This document shows, piece by piece, positions 50,841 to 58,801 of a stretch of DNA of 64,000 nt. The DNA is taken from positions 2,418,001-2,482,000 of the forward strand of contig NZ_CP095042.1 of assembly GCF_022919715.1 (NCBI RefSeq), written 5' to 3'. Under the pieces are notes generated by a model. It was not told where the DNA came from. It made no database searches and saw only the letters and a list, made by a program, of their open reading frames with translations. The stretch is from Agromyces sp. H17E-10. GTDB lineage: Bacteria; Actinomycetota; Actinomycetes; Actinomycetales; Microbacteriaceae. How positions within the stretch are numbered: position 1 is the stretch's first letter; each line of letters opens with the position of its first letter. Position numbers and translations under genes: made by a program.

Positions 50841-51503
50841 CTAGTCCGCCGCCGCGACGACGGGGGTCGCGGCGGTTCCCGTGGTGTCGTCGGCGTCGGC
50901 TCGCGGCATCCGCGCCGGCTTCTCGGGCACCCGGAAGAACGGCAGGGTGAACCCGCACAGCGGGCCGATGAGCAGCGCGAACGCGACGGTGCCGACGCCG
51001 ACGTCGCCGCCGAGCAGCCAGCCGATCGCGAGCACGGTCACCTCGACGATCGTGCGGCCGACCCAGATCGGCCAGCCGGTGCGGGCGTGGATGCCGGTCA
51101 TGAGGCCGTCGCGGGGACCCGGTCCGAAGCGGCTGCCGATGTAGAGACCGCTCGCGACCGCGAGCAGCAGCAGCCCTCCGGTGAAGAGCAGGATGCGCTG
51201 CCACAGCTCGGGCGGCGTCTGGATGAACCACAGTCCGAGCTCGATGCTCGGCCCGATGAGCAGGATGTTGAGCACGGTGCCGGCGCCAGGCTTCTGCCGC
51301 AGCGGGATCCAGAGCAGCAGCACGAGCGCCCCGATGATGTTCGTGAGCCAGCCGATGCCGATGCCCGTGAGGTGCGAGAGGCCCTGCGCGAACACCGTCC
51401 ACGGGTCGACGCCGAGCGCCGCACGGATCATCATCGCGTCGGCGATGCCGTAGAGCACGAGTCCGATGAGGAGTTGGGGGATGCGCCGAGCCATGCTCAC
51501 CAT
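50841..51503 (-). CDS. YczE/YyaS/YitT family membrane protein
   Basis: 220 residues with five to six transmembrane helices (ARRIPQLLIGLVLYGIADAMMIRAALGVDPWTVFAQGL; GIGWLTNIIGALVLLLWIPL; GPRDGLMTGI). ATG at 51503, with GTG 51500 and ATG 51494 as alternatives. Divergent from a MocR gene, a known arrangement in which the MocR protein controls the membrane protein. Transported substrate unknown. Confidence 0.85.
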   Translation of the reverse strand: MVSMARRIPQLLIGLVLYGIADAMMIRAALGVDPWTVFAQGLSHLTGIGIGWLTNIIGALVLLLWIPLRQKPGAGTVLNILLIGPSIELGLWFIQTPPELWQRILLFTGGLLLLAVASGLYIGSRFGPGPRDGLMTGIHARTGWPIWVGRTIVEVTVLAIGWLLGGDVGVGTVAFALLIGPLCGFTLPFFRVPEKPARMPRADADDTTGTAATPVVAAAD

Positions 51504-51540
51504 CCAATTCCACGATTGGCCTTGGCTCAAATAGCCAATC
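51504..51540. promoter_or_regulatory. MocR operator candidate: repeated CCAAT/ATTGG half-sites
   Basis: CCAAT (51504-51508), GATTGGC (51514-51520) and GCCAATC (51534-51540). The last two are exact seven-base inverted arms 13 bases apart. The right arm lies five bases before the plus-strand -10 TAAAGT (51545-51550). Confidence 0.6.
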
Positions 51541-51557
51541 AACGTAAAGTGGCATGC

Positions 51558-53012
51558 ATGTCGGATGCCGCGCTGAGCGCCCGTGCGCTGCAGAACCTGC
51601 TCGGAGAGTGGCGCGCCGGTGCCCGCGGCGCCGTCTACCTCGCCCTCGCCGAGCGCGTGCGACTGCTCGTGCTCGACGGCCGGGTGAGCGTCGACACACG
51701 ACTCCCCGCTGAACGCGAACTCGCCGAGCGACTCGGCGTGAGCCGCACGACGGTGACCGCGGCCTACCGGCACCTGCGCGAGCAGGGCTTCGTGCGCAGC
51801 ATCCGCGGATCGGGAAGCGTCGCCCGCATTCCCGGCGCCCCGGCCGTCCTGCCGGTGCCGCCCGCCCCCACCCATCTCGACCTGTCGAAGGCGGCGCCGC
51901 CCGCCCTGCCCTGGCTCGCCGACGTGGCGCGCGAGGCCGTCGACGACCTGCCCGCGCACCTCGGCGACTCGGGGTTCGACCCCATCGGGCTGCCCGTGCT
52001 GCGCCAGGCGATCGCCGACCGCTACGCCGCACGCGGCCTGCCGACCTCGCCCGAGCAGATCATGGTGACCATCGGGGCACAGCACGCGATCGCCCTGGTG
52101 TCGCGCGTGCTCGTCGGTCGTGGCGACCGGGCGGTGATCGAGGCGCCGACGTATCCGCACGCGTACGAGGCGCTGCAGCTCGCCGGGGCGAGGCTCGTCG
52201 CCGTGCCCGTCGCGCCGCACGAGGAGGCCGACGTCGCGAACCGCGTCGACGACGTCGACGCGCTCGAGCGCGCCCTCGCCCGCACGAACCCCTCGACGGC
52301 GTACCTCATGCCCGACTTCCAGAACCCGACGGGTCGCTCGCTCGACGCCGACGCACGACGCCGACTGCTCGACGTCGCCGCCCGACAGGGCACCGTCGTG
52401 ATCGCCGACGAGACGACCGCCGAGCTCGACATCGACCGCAACCACTCGCCGCTGCCGCTCGCCGCCTACGGGCCGGCGGGAACGGCCGTGCTCGTCGGCT
52501 CGCTCGGCAAGACGGTGTGGGGCGGGGTTCGCATCGGCTGGATCCGTGCCGAGCCGGCGCTCATCCGACGGCTGCTCGCGGCTCGGCTGCCGGGCGACCT
52601 CGGCACCCCCATCCTCGAGCAGCTCATGGCGACGCGACTGATCGGGCGCATGGACGAGATCCTCGAACTGCGGCGCGCCGAGCTCCGGGCCGGCCGCGAT
52701 CGGGTCGAGTCGCTCGTCGCCGAGCAGTTCCCCGACTGGCACGTGCCCCACGTCGACGGCGGCATCGCCGTCTGGATCGGGCTCGGCGCACCCGTGAGCT
52801 CGCAGCTCGCGCTCGCCGCGAGGGCGCAGGGCCTGCTCATCGCCGCCGGACCCCGGTTCGGCATCGACGGGGCGTTCGAACGGTTCCTGCGGCTGCCGAT
52901 CTGCCAGCCGGTCGCCGAGACCGAGGCGGCCGTGCATGCGCTGCGCCGCGCGTGGGAGTCGATGCCGGGCCTCGCGCCCGCCGAAGCCGGCCTGCTGCCT
53001 GCGGTCGTGTAA
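51558..53012 (+). CDS. MocR family regulator (YczR-like)
   Basis: 484 residues: winged helix (RVSVDTRLPAERELAERLGVSRTTVTAAYRHLREQGFVRS, ~40-80) and aminotransferase-like domain (GAQHAIALVSRVL, YLMPDFQNPTGRSLD, PLP-lysine region VLVGSLGKTVWGGVRIGW ~320). TAAAGT seven bases before the ATG implies a leaderless mRNA. Divergent from yczE. Effector probably PLP with an amino compound. Confidence 0.9.
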   Translation: MSDAALSARALQNLLGEWRAGARGAVYLALAERVRLLVLDGRVSVDTRLPAERELAERLGVSRTTVTAAYRHLREQGFVRSIRGSGSVARIPGAPAVLPVPPAPTHLDLSKAAPPALPWLADVAREAVDDLPAHLGDSGFDPIGLPVLRQAIADRYAARGLPTSPEQIMVTIGAQHAIALVSRVLVGRGDRAVIEAPTYPHAYEALQLAGARLVAVPVAPHEEADVANRVDDVDALERALARTNPSTAYLMPDFQNPTGRSLDADARRRLLDVAARQGTVVIADETTAELDIDRNHSPLPLAAYGPAGTAVLVGSLGKTVWGGVRIGWIRAEPALIRRLLAARLPGDLGTPILEQLMATRLIGRMDEILELRRAELRAGRDRVESLVAEQFPDWHVPHVDGGIAVWIGLGAPVSSQLALAARAQGLLIAAGPRFGIDGAFERFLRLPICQPVAETEAAVHALRRAWESMPGLAPAEAGLLPAVV

Positions 53013-53156
53013 CGCTGGGCGCACGGTCGCCGCACCGGCCGTTCACGCACCGGGCGTTCACGCGCCGGACACGAACGCGTCACCGCTGCGGCACCACGCC
53101 GACAGCCGACGGCGGGAGTCTGGGCCCGACTTCGACCGTCGACCCCAGGAGCCCCC

Positions 53157-55520
53157 ATGCCCGCACGCCCGCTCTCCCTCGCCGCATTCGCCGTGGCATC
53201 CGTCATCGCCGGCTGCGCGCTCGCCGCGCCCGCCGTCGCCGCACCGCTCGGCGCCACCACCGCATCCGCCGCCGACCGTGCCGAGACCACCGGTCCGGCG
53301 TTCTCGCGCACCGCGACCTACCCCGTCTTCCAGAACGTGCCCGCGGGCGTCGACCCGGCGGCGGCCACCGTCGCCGAGATCTCCGCGGTGAGTGAGGACG
53401 GCCGCACCGTCGTCTACACCGACGCGCTCGGCAAGCGCATCGGATTCCTCGACATCACCGACCCCGAGCACCCGGTCGGCACGGGCACCGTCGCGCTCGC
53501 CGAGCTCGGCCACGCCGACGACCAGCCGACCTCGGTCGCGATCGTCGGCGGTCGCGTGCTCGTCGTGATCGACGAGACCGGCGGCGACTTCCCGAACCCG
53601 CGCGGCCGGCTCGACGTGCTCGACCTCGGCACGCGCGCACGCCTCGCCTCGATCGACCTCGGCGGCCAGCCCGACTCGATCGCGATCTCGCCCGACCGCA
53701 AGACCGCCGCGATCGCCATCGAGAACCAGCGCGACGAGGAGCTCGAGGTCGACGGCGTCGAGGGCGGACTACCGCAGGCCCCCGGCGGCTTCGTGCAGAC
53801 CGTGAAGCTCACGCCCGCGAAGCCCTCGAGCTGGAAGGCGCAGCCCGTGCGCTTCGACGACAAGTGGGCGTCGGCCGCGTTCGCTGCCGCGGGCGTCTAC
53901 GCCCCGACCGACCCGGAGCCCGAGTACGTCGCGTTCTCGCCGTCGGGCGAGCTCGCCGTCACCCTGCAGGAGAACAACGCCGTCGCACTCATCGACGTGA
54001 ACAACCGCCGGGTCACCGGGGCGTTCTCGGCCGGCACCGTGACGGGATCGGGCTTCGACGTCAAGAAGGACAAGAAGATCGACGCGACCGGCTCCATCAC
54101 CGACGTGCCGCGCGAGCCCGACTCGATCGCCTGGGTCGACGACCGCCACGTCGCGACCGCGAACGAGGGCGACCTGCGGGGCGGCACCCGCGGCTGGTCG
54201 GTGTTCGACGTGCGCACGGGCGACGTCGTGTGGGACGCGGCCGACTCGTTCGAGCAGCTCGCGATCTCGCGCGGCCTCTACAACGACGATCGCGCCGCCA
54301 AGAAGGGCCCCGAGCCCGAGGGCCTCGCGGTCGCGACGATCGGCGGCACGCGCTACGCGTTCGTCGCGAGCGAGCGCTCGAACTTCGTCGCCGTCTACGA
54401 CCTCGCCGACCCGACCTCGCCGCGCTTCGTGCAGACGCTGTTCTCGACGAACGGGCCCGAGGGCATCCTGCCGGTGCCGTCGCGCGACCTGCTCGTCGTC
54501 TCGAGCGAGACCGACGACGCCTCGGTCTCGGTGCGCGCGAGCGTCAACCTCTACCGACTCGGCGACGAGGCGTCGGCGCAGCCGTCGATCGTGAGCGACG
54601 ACGACGCGAACGGGCGAGCGATCGGCTGGCTCGCCCTCGGCGCGCTCTCGGCCAAGCCCGGCGACGCCTCGGCGATCTATGCCGCGAGCGACAACGCGCT
54701 GAACCCCTCGACGATCTTCACGGTGGATGTCTCTGCCGAGCCCGCCCGCATCACCGACCGGCTCGTCGTGACGAAGGCCGGCAGCCCGCAGGCGCTCGAC
54801 GTGGAGGGCGTCTTCGCCCGCCCGCAGGGCGGGTTCTGGCTCGCGAACGAGGGCGCGACGGGCGCGGCGAACTCGCTCGTCCGCACCGATGCCGCCGGTG
54901 CGATCGTCGAGACGATGTCGCTGCCCGCGGACATCGCCGCGCACGTCGGCAAGTGGGGCTTCGAGGGCGTGACCGCGACGACCGATGCATCCGGTGCCGA
55001 GATCGTCTGGGCCGCGCTGCAGCGCCCGCTGTGGACCGACCCCGCCGCCGCGTCCGGCCCGATCGACGGCGAGGGCGTGACCCGCATCGGCCGCTACGAC
55101 ACCGCGACGAAGACCTGGACCTGGTTCGGCTACCGACTCGAGCAGACCGCGACCGCCGGCGACTGGCTCGGCCTCTCGGAGATCACCGCGGTCGACGGCG
55201 ACACGCTCGCCGTCATCGAGCGCGACAAGCTCAACGGGCCTGCGGCCGCGATCAAGCGCGTCACGACGGTCGAGGTCGGCGGCGTGCAGGGCGTGAGCGG
55301 CGTCGGCGCACCCGGTGCGCTGCCCGTGCTCGAGAAGACGCTCGCGGTCGACGTGCTCCCCGCGCTCCGCGCCGGCAACGGCTGGACCCAGGAGAAGCTC
55401 GAGGGCCTCACCATCGGCGCGGACGGCCAGGTCTACGCCGTCACCGACAACGACGGGCTGAAGGATGCCACGGGCGAGACCGTGTTCCTGCGCCTCGGTG
55501 CCGCGACCGACGTGTTCTGA
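53157..55520 (+). CDS. secreted phytase-like esterase with beta-propeller repeats
   Basis: 787 residues. Signal peptide to ~AVAAPLG. The N-terminal ~450 residues carry propeller-like strands (TSVAIVGGRVLVVIDETG, PDSIAISPDRKTAAIAIENQRDEE, EPEGLAVATIGGTRYAFVASERSNFVAVYDL). The C-terminal ~300 match the esterase-like/phytase-like family (GGFWLANEGATG, WLGLSEITAVDGDTLAVIERDK, KLEGLTIGADGQVYAVTDNDGL). AGGAG precedes the ATG. Probably scavenges phosphate or another ester outside the cell; no anchor is visible. Confidence 0.8.
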   Translation: MPARPLSLAAFAVASVIAGCALAAPAVAAPLGATTASAADRAETTGPAFSRTATYPVFQNVPAGVDPAAATVAEISAVSEDGRTVVYTDALGKRIGFLDITDPEHPVGTGTVALAELGHADDQPTSVAIVGGRVLVVIDETGGDFPNPRGRLDVLDLGTRARLASIDLGGQPDSIAISPDRKTAAIAIENQRDEELEVDGVEGGLPQAPGGFVQTVKLTPAKPSSWKAQPVRFDDKWASAAFAAAGVYAPTDPEPEYVAFSPSGELAVTLQENNAVALIDVNNRRVTGAFSAGTVTGSGFDVKKDKKIDATGSITDVPREPDSIAWVDDRHVATANEGDLRGGTRGWSVFDVRTGDVVWDAADSFEQLAISRGLYNDDRAAKKGPEPEGLAVATIGGTRYAFVASERSNFVAVYDLADPTSPRFVQTLFSTNGPEGILPVPSRDLLVVSSETDDASVSVRASVNLYRLGDEASAQPSIVSDDDANGRAIGWLALGALSAKPGDASAIYAASDNALNPSTIFTVDVSAEPARITDRLVVTKAGSPQALDVEGVFARPQGGFWLANEGATGAANSLVRTDAAGAIVETMSLPADIAAHVGKWGFEGVTATTDASGAEIVWAALQRPLWTDPAAASGPIDGEGVTRIGRYDTATKTWTWFGYRLEQTATAGDWLGLSEITAVDGDTLAVIERDKLNGPAAAIKRVTTVEVGGVQGVSGVGAPGALPVLEKTLAVDVLPALRAGNGWTQEKLEGLTIGADGQVYAVTDNDGLKDATGETVFLRLGAATDVF

Positions 55521-55551
55521 GTCGCATCATCCCGACCCGCGTCGCGCGGGC

Positions 55552-55595
55552 GACGGCGGCCCGGGCCTCACGGCTCGGGCCGCCGTCGTTTCATC
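55552..55595 (+). terminator. hairpin after the phytase-like gene
   Basis: CGACGGCGGCCCG (55552-55564) pairs perfectly with CGGGCCGCCGTCG (55577-55589), loop of 12, followed by TTTCAT. The best-formed intrinsic terminator in the window. Confidence 0.8.
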
Positions 55596-55622
55596 GATTT
55601 CCCCCGATGATTTCCCTTCGTG

Positions 55623-55731
55623 CGTCCATGAGAGGTGCGGGGTGGTGCGCGACTGCGAACGCACACCACCCCGCCCCGGCCACGCCATGGACGAGCGCGG
55701 CCAGGCCGTGCCGCACGGGTCTACGGCACGG
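55623..55731. other. nested hairpins, possible structured RNA
   Basis: CGTCCATG (55623-55630) pairs with CATGGACG (55686-55693) and encloses GCGGGGTGGTG/CACCACCCCGC (55637-55647 with 55664-55674). A third stem, CCGTGCCG/CGGCACGG (55706-55713 with 55724-55731), follows. There is no coding. With the flanking terminators it fills the 282-base gap before the chaplin-like gene end. Confidence 0.45.
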
Positions 55732-55768
55732 AGTCGATCGACCGGCACGACCCGCTGGGCCGGTCGGC

Positions 55769-55794
55769 CCCGGCGCCGGCAGGGCGGCGCCGGG
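55769..55794 (-). terminator. hairpin after the chaplin-like gene
   Basis: CCCGGCGCC (55769-55777) pairs with GGCGCCGGG (55786-55794), loop of eight, nine bases beyond the minus-strand stop at 55803. Confidence 0.5.
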
Positions 55795-55802
55795 ATGAGC
55801 CG

Positions 55803-57431
55803 TTACCGGCGTCCCGCGGAACGCCCGGTCGACCGTCGCAGTGTGAACCGGCGCAGCGCGACGAGCACGAGCCCGGCGACGAGCGCGAGGGCCGCGAGGC
55901 CGGCGCCCGAGACGTCGGCGCCCGTCGAGGCGAGCGAGCCGTCCGAGCTCTCCGCCACGATCACCGTGTCGCCGCCCTCAGCGACCGAGGAACCGTCCGA
56001 ACCGTCGTCGGAACCTCCGCCGTTGCCGCCGTTCGAGCCGTCACCGGGGTCGGTGGGGTTCGTCGGCTCGGTCGGGTCCGTCGGGTCCGTGGGATCGGTC
56101 GGGTCCGTGGGATCGGTCGGGTCGGTGGGGTCCGTCGGGTCCGTCGGGTCCGTGGGATCCGTCGGATCGGTCGGGTCGGTCGGGTCCGTCGGGTCCGTCG
56201 GGTCGACGATGGTCGTCGAGCCGTCGGTCTCGCTGTCGCCGATGACCGAGATCGCGTTGCCGCCGATCGTGATGGGCAGTGACAGGCCGGGCAGCAGCTG
56301 TGTTCCCCCGAGCAGGCTGCCGTCACCGCCCGTCGTCGCAGAGCCGCCCCCGGCTCCCGGCAGCACGACCGTCTCGGCGTCGGTCGACGTGGAGTCGCCG
56401 ATGCCCGAGATCGCGTTGCCGCCGATCGTGATCGGCGCCTCGAGCGACGGAAGCACCTGCGTGCCGCCGAGGATCGAGTCGTCGCCCGAGGTCGACGCGT
56501 CGCCGTCGCCGGCGCCACCGGTCAGCACCGCGGTCGTCGCATCCGACGAGACCGAGTCGCCGATGACCGAGACGGCGTTGCCGCCGACCGTGATCGGCAG
56601 GTCGAGGTCGCCGAGTACCTGCGTGCCGCCGAGCAGGCTGTCATCGCCCGACGTCGCCGCCTCGTCCGACCCGGCGCCCGAACCCGGGCCACCCGTGCCG
56701 ACCTCGGTCACGGCGTCGCTCGACGAGGAGTCGCCGATGATCGAGATGGCGTTGCCGCCGACCGTGATCGGGGCGTCGATGTCGCCGAGGATCTGCGTGC
56801 CGCCGAGCAGGCTGTCATCGCCCGACGTCACCGCCTCGTCCGACCCGGCGCCCGAACCCGCGACATCGGCCACGACCGCGGTCGTGGCGTCCTCCGACGA
56901 GGAGTCGCCGATGACCGAGATGGCGTTGCCGCTCACGGTGATCGGCACGTCGACGTCGATGAGGCCCTGGGTTCCGCCGAGCAGCGAGTCGCTGCCGCTG
57001 GTCTCGGCGCTGCCCGCGTCGGCCGTGCCGGACTCGCCCGACGCAGCATCGGTCGCGACCTCGGTGGTCGCATCCGACGACGAGGAGTCGCCGATGACCG
57101 AGATGGCGTTGCCGCCGACGGTCACCGGGATGTCGACGTCGATGAGCGCCTGGCTGCCCGAACCGATGCCGTCGTCACCCGAGGTGACTGCGGCGGGCTC
57201 GGCGTCTGCCGTGGCGACCTCGGTGGTCGCATCCGACGACGAGGAGTCGCCGATGACCGAGACGGCGTTGCCGCCGATCGTGACGGGCAGGTCGATCGAG
57301 ATCCCGGCCTGGGTTCCCGACACGATGCCGTCGTGGCCGTTCGTCTCCGCATGGGCGACGCCGGCCCCGAGGAGCGTGAGCCCCCCGGCGAAGAGGGTCG
57401 CGTACAGCGCCCTCAGCGCAATTCTCTTCAT
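55803..57431 (-). CDS. seven-repeat chaplin-like cell-wall protein with LAxTG sorting signal
   Basis: 542 residues. Signal peptide ends VAHA (residue 28). Seven repeats of ~52-60 residues follow (~29-420), each with the chaplin pattern: a G-Q turn (LLGGTQVL), PITVGGNA, ISVIGDS and an Asp/Ser/Thr linker. Unlike Streptomyces chaplins, none has the Cys pair. A (Asp-Pro-Thr)n spacer leads to a Gly/Asn/Ser/Asp stretch, then SLASTGADVSG, a hydrophobic helix and RRFTLRR: a class E sortase signal, as in long chaplins. AGGAGG lies eight bases before the ATG. Chaplins form hydrophobic amyloid coats on hyphae. The Chp family assignment by pattern is good; assembly is inferred. Confidence 0.8.
   Translation of the reverse strand: MKRIALRALYATLFAGGLTLLGAGVAHAETNGHDGIVSGTQAGISIDLPVTIGGNAVSVIGDSSSSDATTEVATADAEPAAVTSGDDGIGSGSQALIDVDIPVTVGGNAISVIGDSSSSDATTEVATDAASGESGTADAGSAETSGSDSLLGGTQGLIDVDVPITVSGNAISVIGDSSSEDATTAVVADVAGSGAGSDEAVTSGDDSLLGGTQILGDIDAPITVGGNAISIIGDSSSSDAVTEVGTGGPGSGAGSDEAATSGDDSLLGGTQVLGDLDLPITVGGNAVSVIGDSVSSDATTAVLTGGAGDGDASTSGDDSILGGTQVLPSLEAPITIGGNAISGIGDSTSTDAETVVLPGAGGGSATTGGDGSLLGGTQLLPGLSLPITIGGNAISVIGDSETDGSTTIVDPTDPTDPTDPTDPTDPTDPTDPTDPTDPTDPTDPTDPTDPTDPTEPTNPTDPGDGSNGGNGGGSDDGSDGSSVAEGGDTVIVAESSDGSLASTGADVSGAGLAALALVAGLVLVALRRFTLRRSTGRSAGRR
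56050..56215 (-). repeat. low-complexity (Asp-Pro-Thr)n-encoding repeat
   Basis: About 18 units of nine bases (GGGTCCGTC, GGGTCGGTG or GGGATCCGT variants on the plus strand) coding Asp-Pro-Thr in the chaplin-like protein. A stalk that spans the wall is the likely role. Repeat number could vary between strains. Confidence 0.9.
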
Positions 57432-57532
57432 GATCCAGTCCTCCTGACTGATGGGTGAGGTCGCTCCCGGGCAGGGAGCGATGATCGTGTCCGCGTAGGC
57501 ACGCAGGCGCGTGCGGGCGGACCGATCCCCGG

Positions 57533-58657
57533 TCAGTCAGGGGTGGAGTCGGTGTCGTACACCGGCGACGACGGCAGCTCGTCGTCGACCGAGTTGAGTG
57601 CGAGCGACGCGAGCGCGTCGAGTTCGAGGGCGGCGAACGCCGCATCGGCGGTACCGGATGCTCCGCCGGATCCGCTCCCTGAGGCGCCCGAGCCCGCTCC
57701 GGCACCGCCGGAACCACCGGCCGGAGGAGTCGCCGCGGGCGCGTGATCGCCGGGCGGGGCTCCGCCGTCGGCGGGCAGGACGGCGCCCGATCCGCCGACG
57801 GCGTCGGCGAACCACGCGGCGATGCCGGCGCCCGTCGCCCCGCCGGAGCCGCTGCCGCCGGCCGTCGTCCCGACGGCGGGGGCGACCGCGGTGTTCGGCG
57901 TCACGGGGAGGGCGGGGGTGCCGGGCTGCTCGCCGCCGGGTACTCCCGGGTCGCCCGGGTCGACGCCCGGCGTGCCGGGGCCGGCCGAACCGCCGTCGCC
58001 CGGAAGCACGGGGATCGAGGGGATCTCGGGAAGCACGCCGGTGCCGTCGGTCGGCAGCTCGCCGGGTGTTCCGACGACCGTGCCGAGTGTGTCGTCGACG
58101 GCGCCGACGACCGGGTCGACGATGCCGCCGACGGTGTCGTCGCCGAGCACGCCGCCCACGATCGGCAGCGAGCCGACGAGGTCGTCGACGGCGCCGGTCA
58201 CGGGGGTCGTGATCGACCCGACGGTGCCGCCCCCGGCGATGCCCGAGACCGTTCCGGTGACGTCGTTGACGACCGTGCCGACGGTCTCGTTTCCGGTGCT
58301 GACCAAGTCATTCGTCGTGTCGGTCACCGTGTCGACGACGGTCGGCACGACGGCCTCGACCACGTCGCCGACGGGCTCGGGGGCGACCTCGACGACGGGC
58401 TCGACGAGCTTGTTCACCGGTGCGGTGACCGTGTCGACGACGTCGCCGAGCGTGTCGCCGACGGCGCCGGTCGTCGCGGTCACGCCGCCGACGAGCGAGG
58501 TCACGCCGCCGAGCAGACCGCCCGGTTTCGACTCCTCGGCCGAGGCGCTCGACGTGCTCGAGAAGAGCGAGAACGCGAGCCACGCGGCCGACAGGAAGAC
58601 GGCCAGAAGCGCATAGCGAAGCCACGGCACGTGCCGTGCAGCAACCGCTGTGGCCAT
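57533..58657 (-). CDS. secreted Val/Gly/Pro-rich protein paired with the chaplin-like gene
   Basis: 374 residues. An N-terminal hydrophobic segment (YALLAVFLSAAWLAFSLFS) acts as signal or anchor. The next ~170 residues are hydrophobic/Thr/Asp repeats (GDTLGDVVDTVTAPVNKLVEPVV, VPTVVDTVTDTTNDLVSTGNETVGTVVNDV) with strong beta or amphipathic potential. Gly/Pro-rich and Gly/Ser-rich tails follow. No sorting signal. It lies 101 bases upstream of the chaplin-like gene on the same strand, with GAGGTGG before its ATG. Function unknown; a surface-coat partner is inferred. Confidence 0.7.
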   Translation of the reverse strand: MATAVAARHVPWLRYALLAVFLSAAWLAFSLFSSTSSASAEESKPGGLLGGVTSLVGGVTATTGAVGDTLGDVVDTVTAPVNKLVEPVVEVAPEPVGDVVEAVVPTVVDTVTDTTNDLVSTGNETVGTVVNDVTGTVSGIAGGGTVGSITTPVTGAVDDLVGSLPIVGGVLGDDTVGGIVDPVVGAVDDTLGTVVGTPGELPTDGTGVLPEIPSIPVLPGDGGSAGPGTPGVDPGDPGVPGGEQPGTPALPVTPNTAVAPAVGTTAGGSGSGGATGAGIAAWFADAVGGSGAVLPADGGAPPGDHAPAATPPAGGSGGAGAGSGASGSGSGGASGTADAAFAALELDALASLALNSVDDELPSSPVYDTDSTPD

Positions 58658-58801
58658 GGCTCACCACCTCACGTCGAGCGCCACCTTACCGATCACCCGG
58701 CATCGGAAACCACCCCCGTTCGGGGGGTAAATCGACCCTTCTTCACCGGGAATTCGACACTCGGTGACATTCGCCGGCGGCCCTGCTGCGAGAATCGAGC
58801 A

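Noticed and set aside
56050..56215. Regular short repeats as a CRISPR array
   Set aside because: Nine-base units without spacers, in frame inside a surface protein gene.
58623..58638. 16-base palindrome CACGGCACGTGCCGTG as an operator
   Set aside because: It lies within the first codons of a coding region rather than in the promoter, and could arise from codon choice; noted but not called.
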